A DNA stretch of 48,992 nucleotides from JBBRTJ01 sp038244535 (GCA_038244535.1 JBBRTJ010000011.1:1-48992); one strand, 5' to 3'. Positions 16,582-26,232 are shown, numbered from the stretch's first letter. Numbers and translations are program-made. The notes: a model not told the origin generated them from the sequence alone.

Positions 16582-17675
16582 TGCGGGTAGTCCGCCATGT
16601 CCTTGACCACGTCGGCGCTGTCGAACGTCGCCAGCTTGGAGCTATCGCCCCCGAGCGACGACACCATCGTCACGAAGTCGAACTTCATCAGGCCGAGGAA
16701 CGAGTGATCCGCATCGCCGGGGGCACCGGGCAGGTCGTCGTCGCGCAGCTTGTCGACGTACTTGACGCCGGCCTCTTGGCCGATCGGTGCGAGCACCGGG
16801 CTGGGGAACACCTCGGAGCCGAAGATGGCCGGCACCTTCTCCTTTTTGATCTGATCGATCAACTGGGCCACCTCCTTGGGAGTCGGGTCCTCGAAGCTGC
16901 TGACCTGGATGGCCCCGATCACCTTCCAGCCGTAGTGCGCCGCGAAGTAGGCGTAGGCATCGTGGTAGGTGAGCAGCTTGCGGTTGGCCGCCGGCATGGT
17001 GGCGGTGGCGTCCTTGAACAGCGTGTCGAGCTGATTCACCTTGGTGACGAAGGCGGTTGCGTTGGCCTTGTAGTACGCCGCATTGGCAGGATCGGCCTTG
17101 CCCAAGGCCGAAGAGGCGATGCTCGCATAGCAGGCGGCCATCGGAGGGTTGGTCCACAAGTGCGGGTTGGGCTTGCCGTCGGCCTTCGGGAACGAGAAGT
17201 CGAAGATGTACTCGTCGGGGCTGAGGGTGAGCGTGCCCAACTCGACGACCTGTCCGCCCTTCACGTTCTGGGTAGCCAGCTCCTTGGTGGGGTCTTCGAG
17301 CTTGAGACCGTTGACGAACACCACGTCAGCCTTGTTCATCACCGCGGCGACGCTCGGCTTGGGCTCGAAGGTGTGGCTGTCCTCTCCCTCGGGGATCACG
17401 CCGACCACGACTGCCTTGTCGCCGGCCACGTTGGCCACGATCGACGTGATGGGCGCCACGGTGGTGACGACCTGGAGCTTGCCCGACTTCGGCCCACTGG
17501 CTGCCGTTCCTGCGTCGAGGGCGGCCGCGGGGCAGGCGAACTTCGTCACCTTGTCGATGGCCGCCTGGCTGTCGTTGGCGTCCGCGTTCTTGGTGTCGCC
17601 GCAGGCCGTGGCGACGAGGGCCAGGGCGCCACAGGTCCCCAAGGCCACGACAGCCAACCGTGATCGTGAGGTCAT
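16578..17675 (-). CDS. Zinc/manganese-binding lipoprotein of the ABC transporter (ZnuA-like)
   Basis: A 365-residue substrate-binding protein of cluster A-I. The signal peptide ends in VATAC, with C25 as the likely lipidated residue. Likely metal ligands are in EDSHTFEPKPS, NPHLWTNP and TYHDAYAYFAAHYGW, and the late acidic ligand in GSEVFPSPVLAPIG. There is no long His-rich loop, which zinc-specific members often have, so manganese is possible. The start is ATG 17675; a TACGGT hexamer lies exactly seven bases before it. It heads the operon and overlaps the ATPase gene. Confidence 0.93.
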   Translation of the reverse strand: MTSRSRLAVVALGTCGALALVATACGDTKNADANDSQAAIDKVTKFACPAAALDAGTAASGPKSGKLQVVTTVAPITSIVANVAGDKAVVVGVIPEGEDSHTFEPKPSVAAVMNKADVVFVNGLKLEDPTKELATQNVKGGQVVELGTLTLSPDEYIFDFSFPKADGKPNPHLWTNPPMAACYASIASSALGKADPANAAYYKANATAFVTKVNQLDTLFKDATATMPAANRKLLTYHDAYAYFAAHYGWKVIGAIQVSSFEDPTPKEVAQLIDQIKKEKVPAIFGSEVFPSPVLAPIGQEAGVKYVDKLRDDDLPGAPGDADHSFLGLMKFDFVTMVSSLGGDSSKLATFDSADVVKDMADYPQ

Positions 17676-17682
17676 GCTCGGC

Positions 17683-17688
17683 ACCGTA
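17683..17688 (-). promoter_or_regulatory. Putative -10 element of the metal transporter operon
   Basis: Minus-strand TACGGT with seven bases to ATG 17675, predicting a leaderless message. An inverted repeat lies just upstream. Confidence 0.4.
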
Positions 17689-17701
17689 TCGCCCCCAGTT
17701 C

Positions 17702-17714
17702 GCAACAACGTTGC
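17702..17714. promoter_or_regulatory. Inverted repeat upstream of the metal transporter operon
   Basis: GCAACAACGTTGC has five-base arms and a three-base centre and lies about where a -35 region would be for the TACGGT element. It could be an operator for a metal regulator, but it does not clearly match the Zur or MntR consensus I know. Confidence 0.3.
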
Positions 17715-17880
17715 TGGAGGTTCGAAACCCCGGGCCGCTCTGGATCACGTTGCCGGGATCAAGCTCACTCAAGTGCCCGCATCGGCGCCGTGTTCCTCTC
17801 ACCTTTGAGAAGGAGCCGCCACAGAAACCCCCGACAGGGCGGTTCGCCGCGAGGTGGGACGGGGCGCCGCGGGCGCGTTG

Positions 17881-19047
17881 CTAGGTGCGGCGCTTCTTCT
17901 TGCGCGGGCGGGGCGGGTGCGTGAGCCCGACCGGCACCGCCACCGGGCGGGGGGCGACGGCCGGACCCGCCACGGTTGCCATGGCGCTGGGCGTCGAGGA
18001 TCCGATGCCGGCCATCGCCCGCACCACGGCGGGATCGGTGGAGGAGCGGCCCAGCTTGGCCCGAGCAGCCTTGTACTTGGGCTCGCGCTCCTTCAGCACC
18101 GCCAGGATCGGGGTGGCGATGAAGATCGACGAGTACGAGCCGGTGATGAGGCCGACGAGCAACGCCAGCGCGAAGTCCTGCAGGGCCACCGCTCCCATCA
18201 GCAACGAGCCCACGATCAGCAGCGACAGCACCGGCAGCACCGCGGCGAGGCTGGTGTTGATCGAGCGCATCAGCACCTGGTTCATCGACAGGTTGACGAT
18301 GTCGGCGTAGGTGGCTCGGTTGCCGATCCGCTTGGCGTTCTCGTGCACCTTGTCGAACACCACGATCGTGTCGTACAACGAGAAGCCCAAGATGGTGAGG
18401 AAGGCCACGACGGTGGCCGGGCTCACCTCGAAGCCGAACAGCGAGTAGATGCCGACGCTGATCAACACGTCGTGCACCACGGCCACCAGCGCGCCCACCG
18501 CCATCTTCCACTCGAAGCGAATCGAGATGTAGATGGCGATCACGATCAGCATGATCACGAGGGCGCGCTCGGCCTTCCCCGAGATCTCGTTGCCCCACGT
18601 GGGACCGACCGACGTCAGGCTCACCTCGTCGGCGGGAACGCCGGCGGCCAGAGCCAGGTCGGCGCGCACGGCGTCCTGAACGGCGATTGGCTGGGCGGCC
18701 ACCTGGATGCGGTAGCGGTCGCCACTCGGCCCCGACACCGTCTGGATCTTGGCGCTGATGGGATCGATCCCGTTCTTGCTCAAGACGTCATCGACCTGCT
18801 GGGTGGAGACGCCCTTCGCAGGTAGCTCCCAGGCGACGCCGCCTTCGAAGTCGATGCCGAGGTTCAACCCACGCGTGAACAGCGACAGCAACGAGATGGT
18901 GATGAGCGCAGCGGAGAACCAGAAGCCGTAGCGCCGCTTGCCGACGTAGTCGAACGTCGTCTCACCGTGGTAGAGGCGGTGAAAGATGCTCGTCTTGCGG
19001 GGGGCGGCGGCCGGCGGGAGCGCAGCGGTGTCGAGGATGTCCGTCAT
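17881..19047 (-). CDS. secF: Protein translocase subunit SecF
   Basis: A 388-residue membrane protein that, with SecD, uses the proton gradient to help pull exported proteins through SecYEG. The family N-terminal region is DYVGKRRYGFWFS, then LGIDFEGGVAWELP, then a periplasmic domain (~60-150), and the C-terminal five-helix bundle with LGFSLYDTIVVFDKV and MNQVLMRSINTSL. The tail is Lys/Arg-rich (PRPRKKKRR at the end). The ATG overlaps the secD stop by four bases. Confidence 0.97.
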   Translation of the reverse strand: MTDILDTAALPPAAAPRKTSIFHRLYHGETTFDYVGKRRYGFWFSAALITISLLSLFTRGLNLGIDFEGGVAWELPAKGVSTQQVDDVLSKNGIDPISAKIQTVSGPSGDRYRIQVAAQPIAVQDAVRADLALAAGVPADEVSLTSVGPTWGNEISGKAERALVIMLIVIAIYISIRFEWKMAVGALVAVVHDVLISVGIYSLFGFEVSPATVVAFLTILGFSLYDTIVVFDKVHENAKRIGNRATYADIVNLSMNQVLMRSINTSLAAVLPVLSLLIVGSLLMGAVALQDFALALLVGLITGSYSSIFIATPILAVLKEREPKYKAARAKLGRSSTDPAVVRAMAGIGSSTPSAMATVAGPAVAPRPVAVPVGLTHPPRPRKKKRRT

Positions 19048-20645
19048 CGGGGCGCTCCGGCGGCAGCAGGGACGGGGCTCACGGGCGCCGGCGGCGCTCC
19101 TTCACCGACGACCACGCCAAGGACGTGACCGGTGGTGCGGAAGCGCTTGGACCGGCTGATCAAGATGACCGCGGGACGGGTGAAGAAGTAGGCCACGATC
19201 ATGTCGAGCGCGGTCGAGAGGCCGAGCATGAACGCGAACCCTCGAACCGAGCCCACCGTGAGGTACCAGAGCAGGGCGGCACCGATGAGCGACACGAGGT
19301 CGGCGGCCACGATGGTGCGGTAGGCCTGCTTGAAGCCCTTCTCGGCCGAGGCACGCAGCGTCTTACCGGAGCGGATGTCGTCTTTCAACCGTTCGAAGTA
19401 CACGACGTAGGAGTCGACGGTGACGCCGATCGACACGATGATGCCGGTGGCACCCGCGAGCGTCAAGGCAAGGCCACGCGACGCACCGAGGTAGGCGATG
19501 GTCGACCACAGGAACGCGCCGGACACGCACAGGCCGCCCAGCACGACAAGGCCGAGCGACCGGTAGTACAGGACCATCAGGGCGACCACGAGGAGCAGCC
19601 CGACGAGCCCAGCCACGATGCCGGCGCGCAGCGAGTCCTTGCCGAGGGTGGCCGACACGGTCTGAACAGCCTGTGGCTCGAGCTGGACCGGCAGCGCTCC
19701 GTAGCGCAGCACGAGCGCGAGCGCCTCGGCCTCGGACTGGGAGAAGTTGCCGGTGATCGAGATGTTGCTGCGGTCGAACGTCGGGGTCTGGATGGCCGGC
19801 GCGGACTGGACGATGCTGTCGAGCACGATGCCGACCTGGCCGCGACCGCCTGAGCCCGGTGGGCAGTCCGCGGCCCCCTGGTAGCACTTGGTCGCCCACA
19901 CGTTCCAGGTGTCGATGCCCTCGACGCCTGCCTTCAACGTGAGCTGCACCGACCACTGACCGGTGTCGCTGAACCGAGCGCTGGCGGTCTCGACCGCCTT
20001 GCCTGTCAGGAACGCCGGGCCGAGCTGGTACCGCAGGGCCACCACGCCCTTGTCGGCTTTGAGCGGCAACACCACTGCGTTGCCCGGCAGGTCGTCCGCC
20101 GGCTTGGTGGAGGGGATCTCGGTGGGGGCAACAGTGGTGGTCGGCGCAACGGTGGTGGTGGCGCCCGCCACGGTCGTGGCCCCGGCCACCGTGGTGGCGG
20201 GAGCCGCAGTGGTCGTCGGCGCGAGCGTCGTCGTCGCGCCCGCAACCGTGGTGGCACCGGCCACCGTGGTGGTGCTCCCGGTGGACGAGGTCTCGGGCGG
20301 CAAGGCCAGCAGCACCGGGCGGAAGCGCAGCTCGGCCGTCTTGCCGACGATCGCCAGCGCCTGCTTCTGGTTCGTGACGCCGGGAAGGTTCACGACGATG
20401 GCGTTTCCCTGGCGGGTGATCTCGGGTTCGGCCACGCCCAGGCTGTCGACGCGCTGACGGATGATGTTGATGGTCTCGTCGAGCGCCTCGGTGGTCGCCT
20501 CACCCTTGGGTGTGAGCACGACCGAGGCCCCGCCTTGCAGGTCGAGCCCGAGCAAGGGGGCGTTGCCGAACGCGAACGTCAGCCCGAGCGCGAGGCCGGC
20601 GAGCACGACGACGGTGATGAGGGGGGTCCAGTACTTGCGGTTCAT
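19044..20645 (-). CDS. secD: Protein translocase subunit SecD
   Basis: A 533-residue partner of SecF. It begins with a transmembrane helix, then LLGLDLQGGASVVLTPKG (the SecD D1 signature), and has six helices in total with GATGIIVSIGVTVDSYVVYFE and IGAALLWYLTVGSVRGFAFML. An unusual feature is a ~50-residue Thr/Val/Ala/Pro-rich insert of about residues 125-180 in the periplasmic part, built from repeats such as TTVAGATTVAGA. It lies in the order tgt-yajC-secD-secF, as in many bacteria. Confidence 0.97.
   Translation of the reverse strand: MNRKYWTPLITVVVLAGLALGLTFAFGNAPLLGLDLQGGASVVLTPKGEATTEALDETINIIRQRVDSLGVAEPEITRQGNAIVVNLPGVTNQKQALAIVGKTAELRFRPVLLALPPETSSTGSTTTVAGATTVAGATTTLAPTTTAAPATTVAGATTVAGATTTVAPTTTVAPTEIPSTKPADDLPGNAVVLPLKADKGVVALRYQLGPAFLTGKAVETASARFSDTGQWSVQLTLKAGVEGIDTWNVWATKCYQGAADCPPGSGGRGQVGIVLDSIVQSAPAIQTPTFDRSNISITGNFSQSEAEALALVLRYGALPVQLEPQAVQTVSATLGKDSLRAGIVAGLVGLLLVVALMVLYYRSLGLVVLGGLCVSGAFLWSTIAYLGASRGLALTLAGATGIIVSIGVTVDSYVVYFERLKDDIRSGKTLRASAEKGFKQAYRTIVAADLVSLIGAALLWYLTVGSVRGFAFMLGLSTALDMIVAYFFTRPAVILISRSKRFRTTGHVLGVVVGEGAPPAPVSPVPAAAGAPR
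20127..20280 (-). repeat. Low-complexity GGTGGT/GCCACC repeat encoding the SecD insert
   Basis: Imperfect direct repeats, including two near-copies of the TTVAGATTVAGATTT-coding unit, encode the Thr/Val/Ala-rich linker of SecD. Such stretches vary in length between strains by slippage. Confidence 0.7.
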
Positions 20646-20654
20646 GACAACAGG

Positions 20655-21011
20655 TCAGTTCTGACCCAGCGCCTTCCCGTCGTCGGTCGTCGCCTCGGAG
20701 GGCTCGACGGGATCGACCACGTCGTCGTCCTCGTCGGTCGACGCGGCGGCGTCGACACTGACCGTCGGCGGCACCCGGCGGGCGATGGCGCCCCGGGCCA
20801 CGTGGATCTCGACGCCCTCGGCGATCTCGAGCCAGGCGTCCTCACCCTCGAGGGCGGTGACGATGCCATAGATGCCGGCCGTCGTCATGACCTCGTCGCC
20901 CTCCTCGACCGCCTTGGCCAGCGCCTGCTGGTCCTTGATCTTCTTCTGCTGCGGCCGGATCAAGAGCACGTAGAGCAGCACCGGTAACAGGATGAGCAGC
21001 AGGGGTCCCAT
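20655..21011 (-). CDS. yajC: Preprotein translocase subunit YajC
   Basis: A 118-residue single-pass membrane protein. The N-terminal helix is at ~2-20, then comes the signature IRPQQKKIKDQQALAKAVEEGD, cited here by position (18-39), and GDEVMTTAGIYGIV. The C-terminal ~40 residues are acidic and disordered (DEDDDVVDPVEPSE). YajC binds the SecDF complex. It has an AGGA ribosome site before ATG 21011 and lies nine bases before secD. Confidence 0.96.
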   Translation of the reverse strand: MGPLLLILLPVLLYVLLIRPQQKKIKDQQALAKAVEEGDEVMTTAGIYGIVTALEGEDAWLEIAEGVEIHVARGAIARRVPPTVSVDAAASTDEDDDVVDPVEPSEATTDDGKALGQN

Positions 21012-21086
21012 GAGCGTCCTAAGAAGAGGGTCGACGGGCCGTCGAGGCCCGGTGGAGGATAGCTCCCTGCCCCACCGTGCCCGGGG

Positions 21087-22187
21087 TCATCCCCACACGT
21101 CCAGGATCTCGGACCGGAGCACGGCGAGCTGCCCGTCTGAGATGGCCGCCCGCATCTGCTCCATCAAGGCGAACGTCCAGGCGACGTTGTGGACGCTGAC
21201 GAGCCGAGACGCCGTGGGTTCGCCGACCTGGAACAGGTGCCGCAGGTACCCGCGGCTGTGGCGCCGGCACACGTCGCAGGCACAGCGCGGATCGATCGGG
21301 GCGTCGCTGCGGGACAGCTCGAGGCGTTTGAGGTTGAGCCGCCCGGCCGACGTCAGGGCCGTGCCGTGACGCCCGAGGCGGGTCTGCATCACGCAATCGA
21401 ACTGGTCGACGCCGAGGGCGACCGCCTCGACCAACGACGCCGGATCCCCGACGCCCATCAGGTAGCGCGGCTGCTCAGCGGGCAGTTCGGCGATCGCCGC
21501 GGCAAGGGCGGGGAGCATCTCGGCCCTGGTCTCGCCCACCGACAGCCCGCCAATCGCATACCCGTCGAAGCCGACCTCGACGATGCGCTTGGCGCTCTCG
21601 CTCCGCCATGCCTCGTCGATGCCCCCCTGCACGATCCCGAGCTGGCTCTGGTCGGGCCGGCGATGGGCGGCCCGGGCGCGGGCCGCCCAGGCATGGGTGC
21701 GGTCCATGGCCAGGCGAACCACCTCCGGCGTTGACGGCAGCGGGGGGCACACGTCGAGCACCATCGCCAGGTCGGCACCGAGCTGCTCCTGCACGGCCAC
21801 CGCCGTCTCGGGGGTGAGCCGGTGGGTCGAGCCGTCGTAGGTAGAGCGGAACGTGGCCCCGTCGTCGTCCACCTTCGGCCCGAGGCTGAAGACCTGAAAC
21901 CCACCGCTGTCGGTGAGCGTGTGGCCCGACCACCCCGAGAAGCGCCCGAGCCCACCGAGCGCTTCGATCACCTCGGCGCCTGGACGCAGCATGAGGTGGT
22001 AGGTGTTGCCGAGCACGATCTCGGCACCGAGCGCCTCGTAGTCGGCCGCGCTGAGGTACTTGACGGCGCCCCGGGTGCCGACGGGCATGAAGCATGGTGT
22101 GCGGTACGAGCCCCGAGCGGTGTGCACGACTCCGGTACGGGCCGCTCCCTCGGTGGCGATCGCCTCGAAGCGCAGCGGGTGCGTCAC
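21087..22187 (-). CDS. tgt: Queuine/preQ1 tRNA-ribosyltransferase
   Basis: A 366-residue enzyme that swaps guanine 34 for preQ1 in GU(N) tRNAs. Visible are TDSGGFQVFSLG with the first catalytic aspartate, GGLSVGE, the QFDCV region with the nucleophile aspartate, and zinc ligands in CACDVC plus a later His in VSVHN. The usual PTR after DCV reads MQTRLGRHGTALT, so the proline is Gln here; the rest fits. The start is GTG 22187, overlapping the queA stop (GTGA). The 21012-21086 gap separates it from yajC. Confidence 0.95.
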   Translation of the reverse strand: MTHPLRFEAIATEGAARTGVVHTARGSYRTPCFMPVGTRGAVKYLSAADYEALGAEIVLGNTYHLMLRPGAEVIEALGGLGRFSGWSGHTLTDSGGFQVFSLGPKVDDDGATFRSTYDGSTHRLTPETAVAVQEQLGADLAMVLDVCPPLPSTPEVVRLAMDRTHAWAARARAAHRRPDQSQLGIVQGGIDEAWRSESAKRIVEVGFDGYAIGGLSVGETRAEMLPALAAAIAELPAEQPRYLMGVGDPASLVEAVALGVDQFDCVMQTRLGRHGTALTSAGRLNLKRLELSRSDAPIDPRCACDVCRRHSRGYLRHLFQVGEPTASRLVSVHNVAWTFALMEQMRAAISDGQLAVLRSEILDVWG

Positions 22188-23197
22188 AGCGACCGCTCGA
22201 GGAGCATGGCGTCGCCGAACGACAGGAACCGGTAGCCCTCCCGAAGGGCCTCGGCGTAGAGGTCGCGCCACACCGGACCGATGAGGGCGTCGATCATCAG
22301 CAGCAGCGTGGTCCGCGGCACGTGGAAGTTGGTGAGCAGCAGGTCGACGAGCTGCCAGTCGTAGGGGCGGCGGATGAACAGCTCGGTGCGCCCCGCCAAC
22401 GGGCCTCGGGCCGCGCTCTCGAGCGCCCGTGCACTCGTCGTGCCGATGGCCACGACGCGCCCGCCGGCGGCCCGCGTGGCGCGACAGCGGTCGATGACCT
22501 CAGCGGCCACCTCGTAGCGCTCCGAGTGCATCTGGTGATCGGCGGGGTCGTCGACCGAGATGGGACGAAACGTGTCCAGGCCGACCACCAGCTCGACGCG
22601 GGCCTGGCCGATGCCGGCGGCCGCCAGCGCGTCCAGCAGCGCGGTTGTCAGGTGCAGGCCGGCGGTGGGCGCCGCGGCCGAGGCGGGCCGGCGGGCATAC
22701 ACCGTCTGGTAGCGCTCGGGGTCGTCGAGCACCGTCGTGAGGTAGGGCGGCAACGGGGTCTCGCCGTAGCGGGCCAGGGCCACCAGCGGATCGAGCTCGG
22801 TGAGCAGCGTGACGGCCCGAGTGGCGTCGGGTCGGCGGGCGCCGACAGCGATCGCCAGCCCGGCCGCAACCTCGACGACCTCGCCTTCAGCCACCTTGGC
22901 GCTCGGCCGCACCAGGGCCTCCCACTGGCGCTGGTCGTCGTCGAGCGGCTCGAGGAGCAGCACCTCGACGGCGCCCCCCGTCGCCCTTCGGGCGTGGAGA
23001 CGGGCGGGCACGACTCGGGTGTCGTTGACCACCACGAGATCACCTGGGCGAAGGATCGCCGGCAGCTCGTGCACGATCCGGTGCTCGGGCGCCGAGCCGG
23101 GGTGGTGGACCAGGAGGCGGGCGGCGTCGCGCGGTTCGACCGGGTGCTGTGCGATGGCCTCCGAGGGCAGCACGTAGTCGATGTCGGCCATCTGCAC
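22184..23197 (-). CDS. queA: S-adenosylmethionine:tRNA ribosyltransferase-isomerase
   Basis: A 337-residue enzyme that converts tRNA preQ1 to epoxyqueuosine using S-adenosylmethionine. Family motifs are DYVLPSEAIAQHPVEPRD, VVNDTRVVPARL, EVLLLEPL, TAGLHLT and LLTNFHVPRTTLLLMIDAL. It precedes tgt with overlapping codons, so both steps of queuosine synthesis are co-expressed. GTG 23197 is chosen because a TAGGCT hexamer lies eight bases before it; ATG 23191 two codons in is the alternative. Confidence 0.96.
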   Translation of the reverse strand: MQMADIDYVLPSEAIAQHPVEPRDAARLLVHHPGSAPEHRIVHELPAILRPGDLVVVNDTRVVPARLHARRATGGAVEVLLLEPLDDDQRQWEALVRPSAKVAEGEVVEVAAGLAIAVGARRPDATRAVTLLTELDPLVALARYGETPLPPYLTTVLDDPERYQTVYARRPASAAAPTAGLHLTTALLDALAAAGIGQARVELVVGLDTFRPISVDDPADHQMHSERYEVAAEVIDRCRATRAAGGRVVAIGTTSARALESAARGPLAGRTELFIRRPYDWQLVDLLLTNFHVPRTTLLLMIDALIGPVWRDLYAEALREGYRFLSFGDAMLLERSL

Positions 23198-23205
23198 GGG
23201 GATCG

Positions 23206-23211
23206 AGCCTA
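23206..23211 (-). promoter_or_regulatory. Putative -10 element of queA-tgt
   Basis: Minus-strand TAGGCT with eight bases to GTG 23197, fitting a leaderless start. Confidence 0.35.
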
Positions 23212-23241
23212 CGGGGCGCTCTGGTGACAAGATCGCCGCCC

Positions 23242-23955
23242 ATGAGCGAGCCCCGCACCGACCACGTGACCACCTCCGAGGGCGACATGGACCTGTTCGT
23301 CTGGGTCCCCGCCGCCGGTTCCGGCCCCGGCATCCTGCTGCTGCAGGAGATCTTCGGGGTCGGCCCCTACCTGCGCGCTGTCGCCGAGCGACTGGCCGGC
23401 CTCGGCTACGTCGTGGCCGCCCCCGACGTCTTCTGGCGCATCCGGCGCAACTGGGAGGCCGAGCACTCCGAGGCCGGGCTGGGCGCCTCGCTCGACCTGA
23501 TGGGCCAGTTCGTCCCCCAGTTCGCCACGGGGGTTGCCGACTGCGTGGCGGCCTTCGAGCGCCTGGGCGAGCTGCCCGAGGTCGCAGGGGGGCGGGGCGT
23601 GATGGGGTTCTGCCTCGGCGGTCTGCTCGCGTACCACGTCGCCGCCACCGCCTCGCCTGACGTGACGGTCAGCTACTACGGCTCTGGCATCGCCGGCAGC
23701 CTCGGTCTGCTGCCCCAGATCACGTGCCCGATCCAGTTCCACTTCGGGGGCCAGGACCCCTACATCCCGATGGACCAGATCGACGCCATCGCCAAGGCCA
23801 TCGACGGCAAGGACGCCGCCGAGCTGCACGTGCAGGTCGGCGCCGGTCACGCCTTCGACAACCACGAGGCCGCCATGTTCTGGAACGAGCCTGCTGCCGC
23901 AGCAGCCTGGGCCCTCACCTCGAACTTCCTGGCCACCCACCTTCCGCTCGCCTGA
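23242..23955 (+). CDS. Dienelactone hydrolase family protein
   Basis: A 237-residue alpha/beta hydrolase. The catalytic triad is Cys124 in GFCLGG, Asp172 in FGGQDPYIP and His203 in GAGHAF; the conserved Glu36 of QEIFG that controls the cysteine is also present. Dienelactone hydrolases open cyclic lactones in chlorocatechol degradation, but many paralogues of this size have unknown substrates and no pathway genes lie nearby. The start is ATG 23242; upstream in-frame codons overlap the divergent queA. Confidence 0.93.
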   Translation: MSEPRTDHVTTSEGDMDLFVWVPAAGSGPGILLLQEIFGVGPYLRAVAERLAGLGYVVAAPDVFWRIRRNWEAEHSEAGLGASLDLMGQFVPQFATGVADCVAAFERLGELPEVAGGRGVMGFCLGGLLAYHVAATASPDVTVSYYGSGIAGSLGLLPQITCPIQFHFGGQDPYIPMDQIDAIAKAIDGKDAAELHVQVGAGHAFDNHEAAMFWNEPAAAAAWALTSNFLATHLPLA

Positions 23956-23960
23956 CCGCC

Positions 23961-23986
23961 GAGCAAAGGCCGAAGGCCCAAGGCTC
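23961..23986. terminator. Weak hairpin between convergent genes
   Basis: An inner GGCC-GAA-GGCC stem with an outer GAGC/GCTC pair, between the stops at 23955 and 24005. It could serve both strands; there is no U-tract. Confidence 0.3.
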
Positions 23987-24004
23987 AGGCGATGGGTCGT
24001 GCGG

Positions 24005-25040
<1,036 letters not shown>

Positions 25041-25048
<8 letters not shown>

Positions 25049-25658
25049 GAGACACCGCCAGGCGCTGCAGCGACTCGCGCAGCAAGGTGGAGGCGTCGCC
25101 GGCCGTGCCGACCTCGCGCAGCACATCACGGATCTCGTCAGGCCCGTAGCCCAACCCTGCCAGTGCCTCGCGCACCGCTCCGACCGCCGACACTCCCCCG
25201 CCGCCCGAAGCCCGGCCTTGCTCGCCGACGAGGTCGGCGACGTCGAGCTCGGGAAGGTCAAGGCGCCCCTGCAGCTCGACCAGGAGCCGGGTGGCGGTGC
25301 TCTTGCCCACCCCAGCCACGAGGCACAGCGAGGCAACGTCGGCCTCGGCCACGACACGGCGGAGCTGCTCGGGCGGGTGAACCGACAAGATCGCCAGCGC
25401 CAGTGCAGGGCCGACGCGGTGGGCACCCAGCAACGCCTCGAAGCAGCGGCGCTCGCCGATCGTGAGGAAGCCGTAGAGCGTCTGGCCGTCCTCTTTCACG
25501 TGGTGGTGGGTGTGGAGGAACACCTGGCCGCCGCGGTCACCCATCGCGGCCAGGGTGCCGCCATGCACCACGACCCGGTAGCCAATGCCGGCGACTTCGA
25601 TGAGCACCTCGCCCGTGGCCGACCGGTCGAGCAGCGCGCCCCGCACCGAGCCGATCAT
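25041..25658 (-). CDS. ruvA: Holliday junction branch migration protein RuvA
   Basis: A 205-residue junction-binding protein. It starts MIGSVRGALLDR, has an OB-fold with YRVVVHGGTL and LHTHHHVKEDGQTLYGF, a helix-hairpin-helix region with GVGKSTATRLLVEL, and a C-terminal UBA-like domain with EALAGLGYGPDEI that contacts RuvB. The ATG overlaps the ruvC stop (ATGA). Confidence 0.97.
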
Positions 25659-26158
25659 CGCGTGGCCGCCGCGATGCGGGCCTGGAGCGGCGCCATGGCC
25701 AGGTAGCACAGCGCCAGCGCGGCGGCATCGGCTGCGTCGGCAGGACGGGGCGGTTCGCTCAGCCCGAGGCGCGACTGCACCATCTGCTGCACCTGAGCCT
25801 TGTCGGCCCCACCCCAACCGGTGACAGCCAGCTTGACCTGGTTGGGCGTGTACTGCACGACCTCGCACCCCGCGGCCGAAGCAAGGGCCAGTGCGAGCCC
25901 GCTGGCCTGACCGACGCTCATGGCCGTGCGCACGTTGACCTGGAAGAAGACGTGCTCGACGGCCACCACCGACGGCTTGAGCTCGGCGATCAGCGAGGCC
26001 AGCTCGCCATGCAGCTCGGCCAGCCGCTGCGGTAGCGGCGACGACGGTGGCGTGGTGATGACCCCGATGGCGACCGCCCGCACCGACACCGCCGAGCGAG
26101 CCTCGAGGCACGCGTAGCCGCAGCGCGACAGGCCGGGGTCGATGCCGAGCACGAACAC
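25655..26158 (-). CDS. ruvC: Holliday junction endonuclease RuvC
   Basis: A 167-residue resolvase with all catalytic acidic residues: D7 in GIDPGL, E68 in VAVEHVFF, and D141/D144 in ADAADAAALA. It cuts four-way junctions symmetrically. The start is GTG 26158. A TAAGGT hexamer lies exactly seven bases before this codon and a LexA box covers the start, so the ruvCAB operon looks leaderless and DNA-damage inducible. Confidence 0.97.
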   Translation of the reverse strand: MFVLGIDPGLSRCGYACLEARSAVSVRAVAIGVITTPPSSPLPQRLAELHGELASLIAELKPSVVAVEHVFFQVNVRTAMSVGQASGLALALASAAGCEVVQYTPNQVKLAVTGWGGADKAQVQQMVQSRLGLSEPPRPADAADAAALALCYLAMAPLQARIAAATR

Positions 26159-26164
26159 AGGTTC
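26153..26164. promoter_or_regulatory. LexA (SOS) box at the ruvC start
   Basis: GAACACAGGTTC matches the actinobacterial/Bacillus SOS consensus GAAC-N4-GTTC; flanking bases extend it to CGAACACAGGTTCG. It overlaps the predicted transcription start and the GTG start codon of ruvC. Confidence 0.8.
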
Positions 26165-26165
26165 G

Positions 26166-26171
26166 ACCTTA
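26166..26171 (-). promoter_or_regulatory. Putative -10 element of ruvCAB
   Basis: Minus-strand TAAGGT, seven bases before GTG 26158 and directly abutting the LexA box. Confidence 0.5.
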
Positions 26172-26232
26172 GACGCCCTACCCGGCCCTGCGGTGGACCG
26201 CCCCCTCGCAGGCAGGGCCGGCCCCGGGCACT

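Noticed and set aside
17715..17735. TTCGAAA sequence resembling a tRNA T-loop
   Set aside because: No acceptor stem, anticodon arm or D-arm can be drawn around it.
17660..17884. Possible small plus-strand gene in the secF-znuA gap
   Set aside because: It overlaps the transporter signal-peptide region, has no ribosome site and no recognisable motif.
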